Shown here piece after piece: positions 7,759-15,903 of a stretch of DNA of 64,000 nt. The DNA is taken from NCBI GenBank assembly GCA_026645935.1, contig JAPKMP010000014.1, positions 36,833 to 100,832 on the forward strand. The letters run 5' to 3'. Source of the DNA: Candidatus Villigracilaceae bacterium (lineage in GTDB: Bacteria > Chloroflexota > Anaerolineae > Anaerolineales > Villigracilaceae). The notes beneath the pieces are model-generated. The model did no database searches. It was given only the letters and a program-made list of their open reading frames with translations, and was not told the DNA's origin. Position numbers and translations under genes: made by a program. Numbering within the stretch: the first letter of the stretch is position 1; every line of letters starts with the position of its first letter.

Positions 7759-8772
7759 ATGACCGATAAGCAGGTGCTGATAACGGGTGCGTGTGGAGAG
7801 ATTGGTCAGGCGCTGGTGCAGGAACTTGCGAAGAAGAACGGCTATCGGATCGTGACATCGGACATTGCGCCTTTGCCGGATTCGATCAGGGGTCTGGTGG
7901 CGGAACATGTTCAAGGGGATTTGGTTTACAAGGTAAAAATATTTTACGATTACGATTTCGATGTGATCTTTCATCTGGCGGCGTCGCTTTCGTCGAAGGC
8001 GGAGATCGCGACCGAGGAGGCGCACCGCATCAACGTGGAAGGGACGATGCAGCTGCTGATGCTGGCGGCGTATCGTTCGGAGAAGTACGGCAAATCGGCC
8101 AAGTTTTTATTCCCCAGTTCGATCGCGGCGTATGGGATGCCGAACCTGAATGCGAAGAAAAGCGCGGGCGCGGTGAAAGAGGAGGAATGGGACGAACCGC
8201 ACACGATGTATGGATGCAATAAATTGTATTGCGAAAAACTGGGGATGTATTACGGCAAATATTTCGGTCAGAAACATTTGGATGAGAAACCGCCGGTGAT
8301 GCTGGACTTCCGCGCGCTGCGGTTCCCCGGTTTGATATCAGCGTTTACATTACCAAGCGGCGGCACAAGCGATTACGGTCCCGAGATGCTGCACGCGGCG
8401 GCTCAGGGCAAATCCTATGCCTGCTTCGTGCGCCCCGATACGAAGATATCCTTCATGGCGATGCCGGACGCGATCAAATCTTTGATGATGATCATGGACG
8501 CGCCGCGCAAGAACTTGACGACGAACGTCTATAACGTGGCGGCGTTCGCCATCACCGCCGAGGATTTCCGCCAGCGCGCGTTGAAAGCCTTTCCAAGCGC
8601 GGATGTGGTTTTCGAGCCGAATCCGCGCAGGCAGGGAATCGTGGATTCCTGGCCCGAGGATGTGAACGACTCCCGCGCCCGAAAGGATTGGAACTGGAAG
8701 CCGGATTACGATGTGGATCGGTTTTTTGAGGAGTATTTTTTGCCGGAGATAAGGAAGAGGTATGGGAAGTAG
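7759..8772 (+). CDS. NAD-dependent epimerase, L-threonine dehydrogenase-like
   Basis: This extended short-chain dehydrogenase has the nucleotide-binding motif GACGEIG (residues 10-16) and the catalytic elements PSSIAAYG and YGCNK (YxxxK). The C-terminal half (RFPGLISAF, GGTSDYGPEMLHAA, DSWPEDVNDSRARKDW) resembles the NAD-epimerase-type L-threonine 3-dehydrogenase, which oxidises threonine to 2-amino-3-ketobutyrate. The ATG at 7759 is preferred over the one at 7753 because AGGAG at 7748-7752 is then six bases away. The last 105 bp recur at 9485-9589. The exact substrate is inferred. Confidence 0.85.
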   Translation: MTDKQVLITGACGEIGQALVQELAKKNGYRIVTSDIAPLPDSIRGLVAEHVQGDLVYKVKIFYDYDFDVIFHLAASLSSKAEIATEEAHRINVEGTMQLLMLAAYRSEKYGKSAKFLFPSSIAAYGMPNLNAKKSAGAVKEEEWDEPHTMYGCNKLYCEKLGMYYGKYFGQKHLDEKPPVMLDFRALRFPGLISAFTLPSGGTSDYGPEMLHAAAQGKSYACFVRPDTKISFMAMPDAIKSLMMIMDAPRKNLTTNVYNVAAFAITAEDFRQRALKAFPSADVVFEPNPRRQGIVDSWPEDVNDSRARKDWNWKPDYDVDRFFEEYFLPEIRKRYGK

Positions 8773-8835
8773 GAAGAAAGAAAATGGTGAGTGGAAATTC
8801 CTTTGCCAAAGTATAATAAACTGTAGAGGTGACCC

Positions 8836-9054
8836 ATGGTTGTGATAACGATTCCTTTAGACAACGAAACCGCCAAAATCTACGAGAATGCGCCGCAGAC
8901 GGATAAAAAGAAGATGCAAATTCTCATGAGCCTTTGGCTGAGGGAGTTCGAAAAACCGTCCATTTCCCTGGACGGATTGATGGACGACATCAGCCGCAAA
9001 GCCGAAGCGCGCGGATTGACCCCCGATATCCTGGAGTCCATTCTCAATGGTTGA
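8836..9054 (+). CDS. antitoxin of PIN-domain toxin pair
   Basis: The 72-residue acidic protein starts MVVITIPLDNETAKIYENAP and contains a helix-rich centre (DKKKMQILMSLWLREFE). Its size and its 8-bp overlap with the following PIN-domain gene mark it as the antitoxin of a type II toxin-antitoxin module. The N-terminal beta strand plus helices suits a ribbon-helix-helix-like DNA binder that would autoregulate the pair. A weak ribosome site (GAGGTGA) lies just upstream. The pair is flanked by two diverged copies of the 3' end of the epimerase gene. Confidence 0.75.
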   Translation: MVVITIPLDNETAKIYENAPQTDKKKMQILMSLWLREFEKPSISLDGLMDDISRKAEARGLTPDILESILNG

Positions 9055-9463
9055 ACGGGGGAGGTATGTTTTCGATACGAATGTAATCGTAAGCGCGCTG
9101 TTAACGAAAAGGTCGTCGGCACGGGTCGCATTTGACAGGGCAAGAGTATTGGGGGATATTTTGCTTTCGCTTGAAGTTATTGAGGAATTGCACGAAGTTC
9201 TCAGCCGACCTGCATTCAACCATTACCTTGACGAAGAAGACCGGCTGAGGTTTTTGTCCCTGCTTATCAAGGAGGCAACATTGGTTGAGATTTCCGAGAA
9301 AATACAAGAATGCCGCGATCCCAATGATGACAAATTCCTTGAACTCGCCGTCAACGGGAGTGCGACATTCATAATAAGCGGTGACAAGGACTTGCAGATC
9401 TTAAATCCCTTCCGAAATATCCCCATTCTTTCCCCGCGCGAATTTCTGGGAATCAACCTATAG
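9047..9463 (+). CDS. PIN-domain toxin (putative VapC-like ribonuclease)
   Basis: The 138-residue protein is a PIN-domain nuclease of the kind annotated as putative toxin-antitoxin toxin component, PIN family. Acidic metal-binding residues are visible at D10 (VFDTNVIVSALL), E46/E47 (EVIEELHEVLSRPAF), D91-D95 (RDPNDDKFLELA) and D113/D115 (ISGDKDL). Such enzymes cut RNA using magnesium or manganese. The start overlaps the antitoxin stop by 8 bp, so translation is coupled. All catalytic positions look intact, so the toxin should be functional. Confidence 0.88.
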   Translation: MVERGRYVFDTNVIVSALLTKRSSARVAFDRARVLGDILLSLEVIEELHEVLSRPAFNHYLDEEDRLRFLSLLIKEATLVEISEKIQECRDPNDDKFLELAVNGSATFIISGDKDLQILNPFRNIPILSPREFLGINL

Positions 9464-9484
9464 CCGAAGGATTTCTCGCTTGGC

Positions 9485-9589
9485 GACTCCCGCGCCCGGG
9501 CAGATTGGAACTGGAAGCCGGATTACGATGTGGACCGATTCTTCGAGGAGTACTTCCTGCCGGAGATAAGGAAGAGGTATGGGAAGTAG
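9485..9589 (+). pseudogene. orphan 3' fragment of epimerase gene (second allele)
   Basis: These 105 bp align without gaps to the last 105 bp of the epimerase gene (8668-8772), including the stop codon. I count 11 mismatches. The fragment would encode the same 34-residue C-terminus with a single change, Lys to Ala (DSRARADWNW against DSRARKDWNW). Almost all differences are synonymous, so it comes from a homologous gene that diverged under selection, not from a decaying duplicate. It has no start codon or upstream part. Confidence 0.85.
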
Positions 9590-9611
9590 AAAGTGGAAGG
9601 TAAATCTAGTA

Positions 9612-9989
9612 ATGCCAACTATAAATATAGATAAATTCATTTCCAAATACCCGCCCGAAGTGCAAATCATCCTGCAAAAAATTCGGGCGCTAATTCAAAA
9701 GTCCGCGCCGGGGGCGGAGGAGGCGATGGCATATGGGATTCCCACCTTCAAGCTCAATGGGAAGAATCTCGTCCATTTCTCGGCGTTCAAGGAACATATC
9801 GGCTTCTACCCCACGCCGTCGGGGATTACGAAATTCAAGAAGGAACTATCCGCGTATGAAGGGGCGAAGGGATCGGTCAAGTTCCCGCTGACCAAGCCGA
9901 TTCCGTATGCGCTAATCGGGAAGATCGTCCAGTTTCGCGTCAAGGAAGTGAAGGGGCAGGCGAAAGAGAAGCGGAAGAATAAAATCTAA
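9612..9989 (+). CDS. DUF1801 family protein
   Basis: The 125-residue protein starts MPTINIDKFISKYPPEVQ and carries the hallmarks of DUF1801 (YdhG-like): PPEVQIILQKIRALI, EEAMAYGIPTFKLNGKNL and HFSAFKEHIGFYP. Related proteins have been discussed as iron chaperone-like or small ligand-binding proteins. The start at 9612 is preferred because the longer frame from 9579 begins inside the duplicated epimerase fragment. GGAAGG lies 11 bases upstream. The lysine-rich tail ends in a 4-bp convergent overlap with the next gene. Confidence 0.8.
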   Translation: MPTINIDKFISKYPPEVQIILQKIRALIQKSAPGAEEAMAYGIPTFKLNGKNLVHFSAFKEHIGFYPTPSGITKFKKELSAYEGAKGSVKFPLTKPIPYALIGKIVQFRVKEVKGQAKEKRKNKI

Positions 9990-10324
9990 TGCCGTTTATC
10001 GGGCATCTTTTTCGCGCCCGGCATGTGCAAATTGTAGTCCCCCGCCTGCAATTGCACGCCGAACAACGCGTGGAGATTCTTGTTCGCGATCTCGATCAAT
10101 TCGTCGAGCTGGGCGCGGTCATTAACTTCGCCGCGCATGATGCGCTCTTTGGCGCCGCTGTCGCGCTGGACGAAATGCGCCCATTCGATCACGCCGTCCT
10201 TTCGTTTCTTCGCGAGCAGTTTATAGACGCCCGTCTGCGGGATGTGTGGGGTCGCCCAACCGCCGACAATCTCCTCGTCTTCGGCTACGTCCATGATCGC
10301 CTTTTGATATGGTGACGGTTTCAT
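9986..10324 (-). CDS. hypothetical protein, 112 aa
   Basis: This small soluble protein has an N-terminal helix (YQKAIMDVAEDEEIV), a strand-rich centre (GVYKLLAKKRKDGVIEWAHFVQRDSG) and a helical region (DRAQLDELIEIANKNLHALF). No family was recognised. It lies one base after the CitE-like gene and is the last member of the carboxylase run on the minus strand. It overlaps the convergent DUF1801 gene by 4 bp. Confidence 0.6.
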   Translation of the reverse strand: MKPSPYQKAIMDVAEDEEIVGGWATPHIPQTGVYKLLAKKRKDGVIEWAHFVQRDSGAKERIMRGEVNDRAQLDELIEIANKNLHALFGVQLQAGDYNLHMPGAKKMPDKRH

Positions 10325-10325
10325 G

Positions 10326-11195
10326 TCACACCTTTCCCGCAGCTTTTGCGCGCGATAGTACCTTTTGCGCGTTTTTCAAGAGCGGCATGTCGATCATCTT
10401 GCCATCCAATGAATACGCGCCCTTGCCTTCTTTTTGACTGGCTTCGAACGTCTCGACGATTCTTCTGGCATGCGCAACCGCTTCTTCAGATGGAGTGAAC
10501 GCCTCCTGCGTGACCCGAACCTGATTCGGGTGAATGACCTGTTTCCCGCTGAAACCGAGTCCGGCCCCAAACTCCGCTTCAGCTTTGAGCGCTTCCAGAT
10601 CCTTGTAATCGATGGTGACGATATCAATCGCCTGCAAATCGTTCGCCGCACAGGCCACGATCACTGCCTGCCGCGCATACAATAATTCAATTGCATCTCT
10701 TGTCCGCGTTGCGCCGATAGACGCCGCAAAATCCTCTCCGCCGAAGATGACCGCGTCCAAACGCGGATGCGCCGCGATTTTCCCGAGATTCAAAATGCCT
10801 TTGGCAGTTTCGACACCGATCAAAATCCGAATCGAATTAAGCGCCCATCCATACTTCAACTCGGCATCTTCGATGATCCTGCTTGCCCATTCCACCTGCT
10901 CAAACGATTCGACCTTCGGGATCACGATCCCATCCGGTTGATGAGGAAGGACCGCTTCGATGTCATCCTTCTCCCAGCCCGAACCGACCGAATTGATGCG
11001 CGCCAGTTTCTCGCTTGCGCCAAAGTCCAGTTCCTGCAATGCCCTGGCGATGGTGGCGCGCGCCTCGGCTTTCTTGTTAAAGGCGGTGCCATCTTCCATG
11101 TCCATGCAGATCGAATCCACACCCAGGGTAATGGACTTGGTGATCATCTTCCAGTTATCACCGGGCATGTAGAGTAGGGCTCGTCGTGAGTGCAT
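10326..11195 (-). CDS. HpcH/HpaI aldolase, CitE-like beta-hydroxyacyl-CoA lyase
   Basis: The 289-residue protein belongs to the CitE/malyl-CoA lyase family: SRRALLYMPGDNWKM at the N-terminus, MDMEDGTAF (acidic metal ligand), IVIPKVES, IGVETAKGIL (metal-binding Glu) and FGGEDFAASIGA. Family members split beta-hydroxyacyl-CoA esters such as malyl-, citramalyl- or HMG-CoA. Here it follows methylcrotonyl-CoA carboxylase and MaoC genes, the arrangement known from the mycobacterial leucine pathway where a CitE protein cleaves (R)-HMG-CoA. That role fits but is inferred from context; citramalyl- or malyl-CoA cleavage is the alternative. Confidence 0.85.
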   Translation of the reverse strand: MHSRRALLYMPGDNWKMITKSITLGVDSICMDMEDGTAFNKKAEARATIARALQELDFGASEKLARINSVGSGWEKDDIEAVLPHQPDGIVIPKVESFEQVEWASRIIEDAELKYGWALNSIRILIGVETAKGILNLGKIAAHPRLDAVIFGGEDFAASIGATRTRDAIELLYARQAVIVACAANDLQAIDIVTIDYKDLEALKAEAEFGAGLGFSGKQVIHPNQVRVTQEAFTPSEEAVAHARRIVETFEASQKEGKGAYSLDGKMIDMPLLKNAQKVLSRAKAAGKV

Positions 11196-11205
11196 AAATT
11201 TCCTT

Positions 11206-12408
11206 TCAACTGCCGACTGCGCGATCCAAATTGATCAATAACCGTTCGAGAAACCGTGAGGATTGCAGGATGGATTCAGGGTCAAGCAGTGCGGGGGTGT
11301 CGTTCTTCGTGTGAATGATCGTGTCCACAAGCGGAAAGATCCCGCTGGAAGTCATCGTCAGGGCGGGAACCTGGTTCATCACAAAGAGCATGTGATCGCC
11401 CTGCACCCAGGGTTCGATCCATTCGATGAGATTGAATGGTTTGCGAGTCTCATCACAAACGGAATGGATGGGTTCAGGACAATCCATGCAGGAAATGCCG
11501 ATGCGGCTGTCCTTCAATCCCACTCCATCACAATTGACGTTCAACAAAATGTTCCGAAATTCCGCCTGGTATTTATCGAGGTAGTGGGTTTCACCGGCGT
11601 TTGAATAATGATCTTCTCCGTTGAAGGCAACGAACTCCAGGCCGAAGCCGAAGGTCTGGGATTGTAGAATCAGGCTGAGGGTCAGAAGGGAGGCGATGCC
11701 GGAGGCATTGTCCAATGCGCCGGGCGTGCCTGGCTTGGTATCCATGTGCGCGGTGAGAACAACTTTTTTCTTTCCAACTCTTCCGGGTTTTCTGACGATC
11801 ACATTCGCCCCCGTGGACGGGCGTCTCTCGCTGACGATGGTCAATGCGATGTTACTGCCCGTATTCAGCAACTTTCCGGCATGGTTCTTCGCGACCACGG
11901 CGTTGGGGATATCGAAATCGCCATCTTCGAAAATGGGAGTGGGTTGTTCTTCGTTGAAACTGACTGCAACGATGGCGGCGGGTTTTTTCTCTTCTAGCAG
12001 GCGGATGATCTTTTGGTGCTCTTCCGGATTCCAAAACCTGAAGTTCTTCGGCATGATGGCTTCACGAGTTAGTTCGCCGTGAAGGACGGCGATCCTGCCG
12101 CGGATGTCTCGCATTTCAAGGTCGTGGATGTTTGCCAGTGTGACAGATTCGGCGGTGATATTGCAGGGTAATGAATAAGGAGAAATGGATGCGGGGATGT
12201 TGTGCCCATTAGCATGCAATAAGACGCTCTCTCCGCGCCAATCCATGCAGGTGAAGTCTTGATCTTCGACCTCGCACCCATGCTGCCTGAAGGAGTTGCC
12301 GATGAATTCCTGAGCGCGTTGATTGTTGCGCGAGCCGAGCGGGCGGTCTCCGATGTGGATGCAAAGCTTTTCAAGTACCTGGTCGATGAATGCGTTCGGG
12401 TCTGTCAT
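11206..12408 (-). CDS. M28 family zinc aminopeptidase
   Basis: The 400-residue protein carries the M28 metal-binding residues in order: LTAHMDTKPG (His, Asp), GALDNASG (bridging Asp) and FNGEDHYSNAG (Glu pair). An N-terminal portion (about 80-190, DIRGRIAVLHGELTREA to KPAAIVAV) resembles an inserted PA domain. No signal peptide is seen, so it is probably cytoplasmic. It lies between the MaoC and CitE genes with short gaps of 21 and 10 bp and is thus likely in the same operon. Its link to leucine breakdown could be release of amino acids from peptides. Confidence 0.85.
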   Translation of the reverse strand: MTDPNAFIDQVLEKLCIHIGDRPLGSRNNQRAQEFIGNSFRQHGCEVEDQDFTCMDWRGESVLLHANGHNIPASISPYSLPCNITAESVTLANIHDLEMRDIRGRIAVLHGELTREAIMPKNFRFWNPEEHQKIIRLLEEKKPAAIVAVSFNEEQPTPIFEDGDFDIPNAVVAKNHAGKLLNTGSNIALTIVSERRPSTGANVIVRKPGRVGKKKVVLTAHMDTKPGTPGALDNASGIASLLTLSLILQSQTFGFGLEFVAFNGEDHYSNAGETHYLDKYQAEFRNILLNVNCDGVGLKDSRIGISCMDCPEPIHSVCDETRKPFNLIEWIEPWVQGDHMLFVMNQVPALTMTSSGIFPLVDTIIHTKNDTPALLDPESILQSSRFLERLLINLDRAVGS

Positions 12409-12429
12409 GTGGGAGAAGATGGTCGGGCT

Positions 12430-12882
12430 TTATTTTTTGAGGAACATCACCGTTCGTTCGAATTCTACAACGATTGTTCCATCGGGTTTCTTACCGATGC
12501 ATTTTATCTTTATTAATCCCGCACTCGGTCTTGATTTTGATTCCCGCTTCTCGATGATTTCGCTTTCTGCGTAGATCGTATCGCCGTGAAAAACAGGGTT
12601 GGGATGCACGACCTTGTCGTAGCCCAGGTTCGCCACAATGGTTCCTTCGGTCAACTCCGCTACGGTCAAGCCGACGACCAAGCCGAAGGTGAAGATGCCA
12701 TTCACCAGCCGTTGACCGAACTCGGTCCTGGAGGCAAAATCTTCGTTGACATGCAGCGGTTGGGTGTTCATCGTCAGCGCAGAGAAGAGCACGTTATCCA
12801 TCTCCGTCACCGTCCGCCCACCGTGTTTGAACTTCATCCCGACTTCGAGTTCATCGAAATATTTTCCGGTCATGTTACTCAA
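12430..12882 (-). CDS. MaoC family (R)-specific hydratase
   Basis: This 150-residue hot-dog protein has the MaoC signature LTMNTQPLHVNEDFA and a typical C-terminal half (NLGYDKVVHPNPVFHGDTIYAESEI). The catalytic Asp of the textbook R-hydratase motif reads Asn here, while the His (PLH) is kept. The gene overlaps the biotin carrier gene by 8 bp. In the mycobacterial leucine cluster a MaoC protein stands beside CitE and the methylcrotonyl-CoA carboxylase, so hydration of 3-methylglutaconyl-CoA to (R)-HMG-CoA is the best guess. Itaconyl- or mesaconyl-CoA hydration is an alternative. Confidence 0.82.
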   Translation of the reverse strand: MSNMTGKYFDELEVGMKFKHGGRTVTEMDNVLFSALTMNTQPLHVNEDFASRTEFGQRLVNGIFTFGLVVGLTVAELTEGTIVANLGYDKVVHPNPVFHGDTIYAESEIIEKRESKSRPSAGLIKIKCIGKKPDGTIVVEFERTVMFLKK

Positions 12883-13342
12883 CCTCCACCAAGATCTGTT
12901 CGCGTTCCACCGTCTGCCCCTGCGTCACCGAAACCGATTTGACCACGCCATCCTTTAAAGCCTGGATGCGGATTTCCATCTTCATGGCTTCCATCGTCAG
13001 CAGAGTTTGACCTTTCTTTACTGCCTCTCCCACGCTGACAGAAACGCTTCTTATTTGACCGGGCATTGGAGCGATGAGTCCCCCGGCATGTTCGTGGCGG
13101 ACGCCTTGTTTGGCGCCCGATGTTTTCGTGAGCATCATCGTCTGCCCGTTAAGGGTGACCCAGCGCTTCGCCATATCGGATGAAACATGCGCCGTCACAC
13201 GTTGCCCGTCAATGAGCAAGTCCATACGCCCGTTCGCCGCGCGGAGGATTTGGATATTTACATTCTTCCCATCTATGTAAGCAGTGAAATTCTCACCAGT
13301 GGGATTGATCTCGATGGTTTGGGTGTCGAAGGTTGTTTTCAT
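12875..13342 (-). CDS. biotin carboxyl carrier protein (split acyl-CoA carboxylase alpha, C-terminal part)
   Basis: The 155-residue protein ends in a biotinyl domain (about 88-155) with the biotin-accepting lysine in LLTMEAMKMEI (K121). Its first 80 residues (TYPE: FTAYIDGKNVNIQILR, MDLLIDGQRVTAHV) look like the linker domain that joins biotin carboxylase to carrier in fused methylcrotonyl/propionyl-CoA carboxylase alpha chains. No Shine-Dalgarno sequence precedes the ATG; a 90-bp palindromic repeat lies 11 bp upstream. Together with the preceding biotin carboxylase the length equals a normal fused alpha subunit. It should carry the carboxyl group between MccA-like and MccB-like subunits. Confidence 0.85.
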   Translation of the reverse strand: MKTTFDTQTIEINPTGENFTAYIDGKNVNIQILRAANGRMDLLIDGQRVTAHVSSDMAKRWVTLNGQTMMLTKTSGAKQGVRHEHAGGLIAPMPGQIRSVSVSVGEAVKKGQTLLTMEAMKMEIRIQALKDGVVKSVSVTQGQTVEREQILVEVE

Positions 13343-13353
13343 CGTGGTAGTTC

Positions 13354-13443
13354 ATGTCATTGCGAGGGCGCTTTTGTTCTTTGCCCGAAGCAATCCCCAT
13401 GTGCCGGAAGGTTGCTTCGTCGCTTCTCTCCTCGCAACGACAT
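13354..13443. repeat. dispersed palindromic repeat (GTCATTGCGAGG type)
   Basis: The termini ATGTCATTGCGAGG and CCTCGCAACGACAT are inverted copies, with a second internal pair (CGAAGCAAT and GTTGCTTCG). The right end touches the TAA stop of the biotin carboxylase gene, and the left end lies 11 bp before the ATG of the carrier gene. The same family occurs at 20786-20886 and 30335-30421. Confidence 0.75.
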
Positions 13444-14930
13444 TAATTCCTATAATTCCCCGTCTGCTTCCAGGGATTGAACGGGTCGGTTTCGTTTGAA
13501 ACGGCGGACTGCGCCCTGCCGCCCACAAAAACGACATCAGCAAGCGCGGCGGCGATGAGGGCATGAAGATCGGGCTGCGGGACATTCCACTCGCCGAATT
13601 TGGTCTCAGCCCAGCGTGTGGAGACTTTGCCCTGTTTGAAATCGTCTGTTTCCAAAACGGCACGCATGTAATCAATGTTTGTCACCACGCCGTGAACAAT
13701 GAAATCGTTAAGCGCGTTCTTCATGCGTTTGATGGCGTCTTCACGGCTGCCTGCATGTACGATGAGTTTCGCCAGCAGCGGGTCGTAGAAGTGAGTGACT
13801 TCATCGCCAGTAGCAAACCCGGAATCGACGCGAATACCGGGACCATGCGGTGGGATGAATTGCAAAAGCCTGCCGGTGCTGGGTAAAAATCCGGTCGATG
13901 GGTCTTCGGCGTAGACGCGGCACTCGATGGCGTGACCGTGTTGGTGCAATTCACTTTGCGTGAAAGGGAATTTCTCTCCCGCAGCGATGCGAATCTGCCA
14001 GTGGACGAGATCCAAGCCGGTGACAAGTTCGGTAACGGGATGCTCCACTTGCAGACGGGTGTTCATTTCAAGAAAGAAGAAAGATGAAAGATTTGGGTCG
14101 AAGATGAATTCTACGGTTCCAGCGTTGTAATAGCCTACAGCCCTTGCGGCGTTGACTGCAGCTTGTCCCATTTGTTCTCGAAGCTCTGGAGTGAGCAGGG
14201 GAGAAGGAGATTCCTCGATGATTTTTTGGTGGCGTCTCTGCACGGAGCATTCACGTTCGAAGAGATGAACAAAATTGCCGTGTTTATCGCCGAAGACTTG
14301 AATTTCGATGTGGTGCGCTTCGGCGAGATATTTTTCGATGAGCAGGCGTTCATCCCCGAAGGCGTTGAGCGCTTCGCGTTCAGCAAGTTCGATGGCTTCT
14401 TTCAACTCGCTTTCAGTATTGACCACGCGCATTCCCCTGCCGCCTCCGCCCGCCGCGGCTTTAATAAGAACGGGATAGCCAATTTTCTTTGCGGCTTTCT
14501 TGAAATCGTCGTAACCTTCCAAGCCTTCATAGCCGGGGACGGTGGGCACCCCTGACTTCTTCATGAGAATCTTCGATTCAACCTTGTCGCCCATCGCGCG
14601 GATCGAATCGGCTGAGGGGCCGATAAAGGTCAGATTCGCTGATTCAACTGCGGCGGCGAAAGAGGCGTTCTCTGAGAGAAAGCCATAGCCCGGGTGGACG
14701 GCATCGGATTGGGAGTTGCGCGCGGCTTGGATCAAGACATCCGCATTCAAATAGGATTCTTTGGGGGCGGCATCCCCGATAAACATGGCTTCATCTGCAA
14801 ATTGAACATGCTGCGCGTTTCGGTCTGCGTCTGAATAAACAGCAACAGTGCGGATGCCAAGCTCGCGGCAGGCGCGCATGATGCGAATGGCGATCTCGCC
14901 GCGGTTGGCGATGAGAATTTTATTGAACAC
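13443..14930 (-). CDS. biotin carboxylase subunit (methylcrotonyl-CoA carboxylase alpha, N-terminal part)
   Basis: The protein is an ATP-grasp biotin carboxylase of about 495 residues. A GTG start at 14930 gives the standard beginning FNKILIANRGEIA; the ATG seven codons earlier would add an unusual Cys-rich tail. Visible motifs are the glycine-rich ATP loop KAAAGGGGRGMR and EMNTRLQVEHPVTE near the active site. The protein ends soon after the carboxylase domain (WKQTGNYRN), where fused alpha subunits continue into the biotin carrier; here the carrier is a separate gene after a palindromic repeat. The start overlaps the upstream epimerase gene by 11 bp. Confidence 0.9.
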   Translation of the reverse strand: MFNKILIANRGEIAIRIMRACRELGIRTVAVYSDADRNAQHVQFADEAMFIGDAAPKESYLNADVLIQAARNSQSDAVHPGYGFLSENASFAAAVESANLTFIGPSADSIRAMGDKVESKILMKKSGVPTVPGYEGLEGYDDFKKAAKKIGYPVLIKAAAGGGGRGMRVVNTESELKEAIELAEREALNAFGDERLLIEKYLAEAHHIEIQVFGDKHGNFVHLFERECSVQRRHQKIIEESPSPLLTPELREQMGQAAVNAARAVGYYNAGTVEFIFDPNLSSFFFLEMNTRLQVEHPVTELVTGLDLVHWQIRIAAGEKFPFTQSELHQHGHAIECRVYAEDPSTGFLPSTGRLLQFIPPHGPGIRVDSGFATGDEVTHFYDPLLAKLIVHAGSREDAIKRMKNALNDFIVHGVVTNIDYMRAVLETDDFKQGKVSTRWAETKFGEWNVPQPDLHALIAAALADVVFVGGRAQSAVSNETDPFNPWKQTGNYRN

Positions 14931-15903
14931 GCAACAACTCCAATAACTCATTTTCGCGTTCGTGTTTTAAACCGGCTTTTAGCTCGTATCCTTCGGGGCG
15001 TTCGAACTCCCAATCGTAAATGTCCTTGATGGTCTGGGCGAGCGGTGTAAAGGTAAGACCGGCGTTTATCGCTTTGGAAATATCCACCTGGGAAACACCG
15101 GCGTCATCCCCGACTTCGGGAATCCAGATCGGCATGTCGCTCCACGGCGCGACGTTGTTCTTTTCGAGGAAATCCACCGGCGCCCATTTGAATTTTGCAT
15201 TGCTTTTGCTGAGGCGTTTGCACGTTTCGAAAACAGTGCTGAGCGTGACCGGGTTGCTGGTTGCATTGAATGTGCCCGAGACGTTTTGATCGATGAGTTT
15301 GATGATGAAGTCGGCAAGGTCGCGCGCATCGATGAATTGGGTCATGGCGGAGGGATTATCGGGAACGAGAACGTCGCCGCCTTTGGCAATGCGCAGGGGC
15401 CAATAGGTGAAGCGGTCGGTCGGGTCATGCGGACCGACGATCAGACCCGGGCGGATGATGAGCGAACGCGGACCGTACACATCCTGCACGACTTTTTCGC
15501 ACAGAGCCTTCAGGGGTCCGTAGGTTTCGCCGGTGATCTCTTCCAGGCTTTCATCGGCAAGCGTTCCCACGGCGTCGCTTTCTTTGATGCCGATCTTTTT
15601 GAAACTGGCATAAACCGAAATGCTGGATATATAAACATACCGACCGACTTTTTCTTTCAACACTTCGGCGGATAAGCGGACAACTCGTGGAAGGTATCCA
15701 CAGGTATCAATGACCGCATCCCACTCCGCCGTGAGTTGGTCCAGATCTTTTTCCCGGTCTCCCTGTATGGCTTTGACTCTTCGAAACAAACCCGGGTTGG
15801 ATGTGCCGCGGTTGAAGAGTGTGACTTCGTGCCCGTGGGCGCGAGCCGAGTTAACGAGATGTCTTCCAACAAAACGCGTCCCGCCGATGATGAGGATTTT
15901 CAT
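14920..15903 (-). CDS. NAD-dependent epimerase/dehydratase family protein
   Basis: This 327-residue atypical short-chain dehydrogenase starts MKILIIGGTRFVGRHL with the nucleotide-binding GGTRFVG loop. It continues with VTLFNRG, IQGDREKDL, YVYISSISVYA and LIIRPGLIVGPHDPTDR, typical of the plant CSP41/isoflavone-reductase-like epimerases. It overlaps the DUF1579 gene before it by four bases (ATGA) and the biotin carboxylase gene after it. It is therefore part of the carboxylase operon, but its substrate cannot be read from the sequence. Confidence 0.8.
   Translation of the reverse strand: MKILIIGGTRFVGRHLVNSARAHGHEVTLFNRGTSNPGLFRRVKAIQGDREKDLDQLTAEWDAVIDTCGYLPRVVRLSAEVLKEKVGRYVYISSISVYASFKKIGIKESDAVGTLADESLEEITGETYGPLKALCEKVVQDVYGPRSLIIRPGLIVGPHDPTDRFTYWPLRIAKGGDVLVPDNPSAMTQFIDARDLADFIIKLIDQNVSGTFNATSNPVTLSTVFETCKRLSKSNAKFKWAPVDFLEKNNVAPWSDMPIWIPEVGDDAGVSQVDISKAINAGLTFTPLAQTIKDIYDWEFERPEGYELKAGLKHERENELLELLRVQ

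Noticed and set aside
8836..9463. Mobile element with terminal repeats, using the two epimerase ends as repeats
   Set aside because: The repeats are coding, 105 bp long and diverged mainly at synonymous sites, and no transposase or integrase is present, so homologous recombination explains them better.
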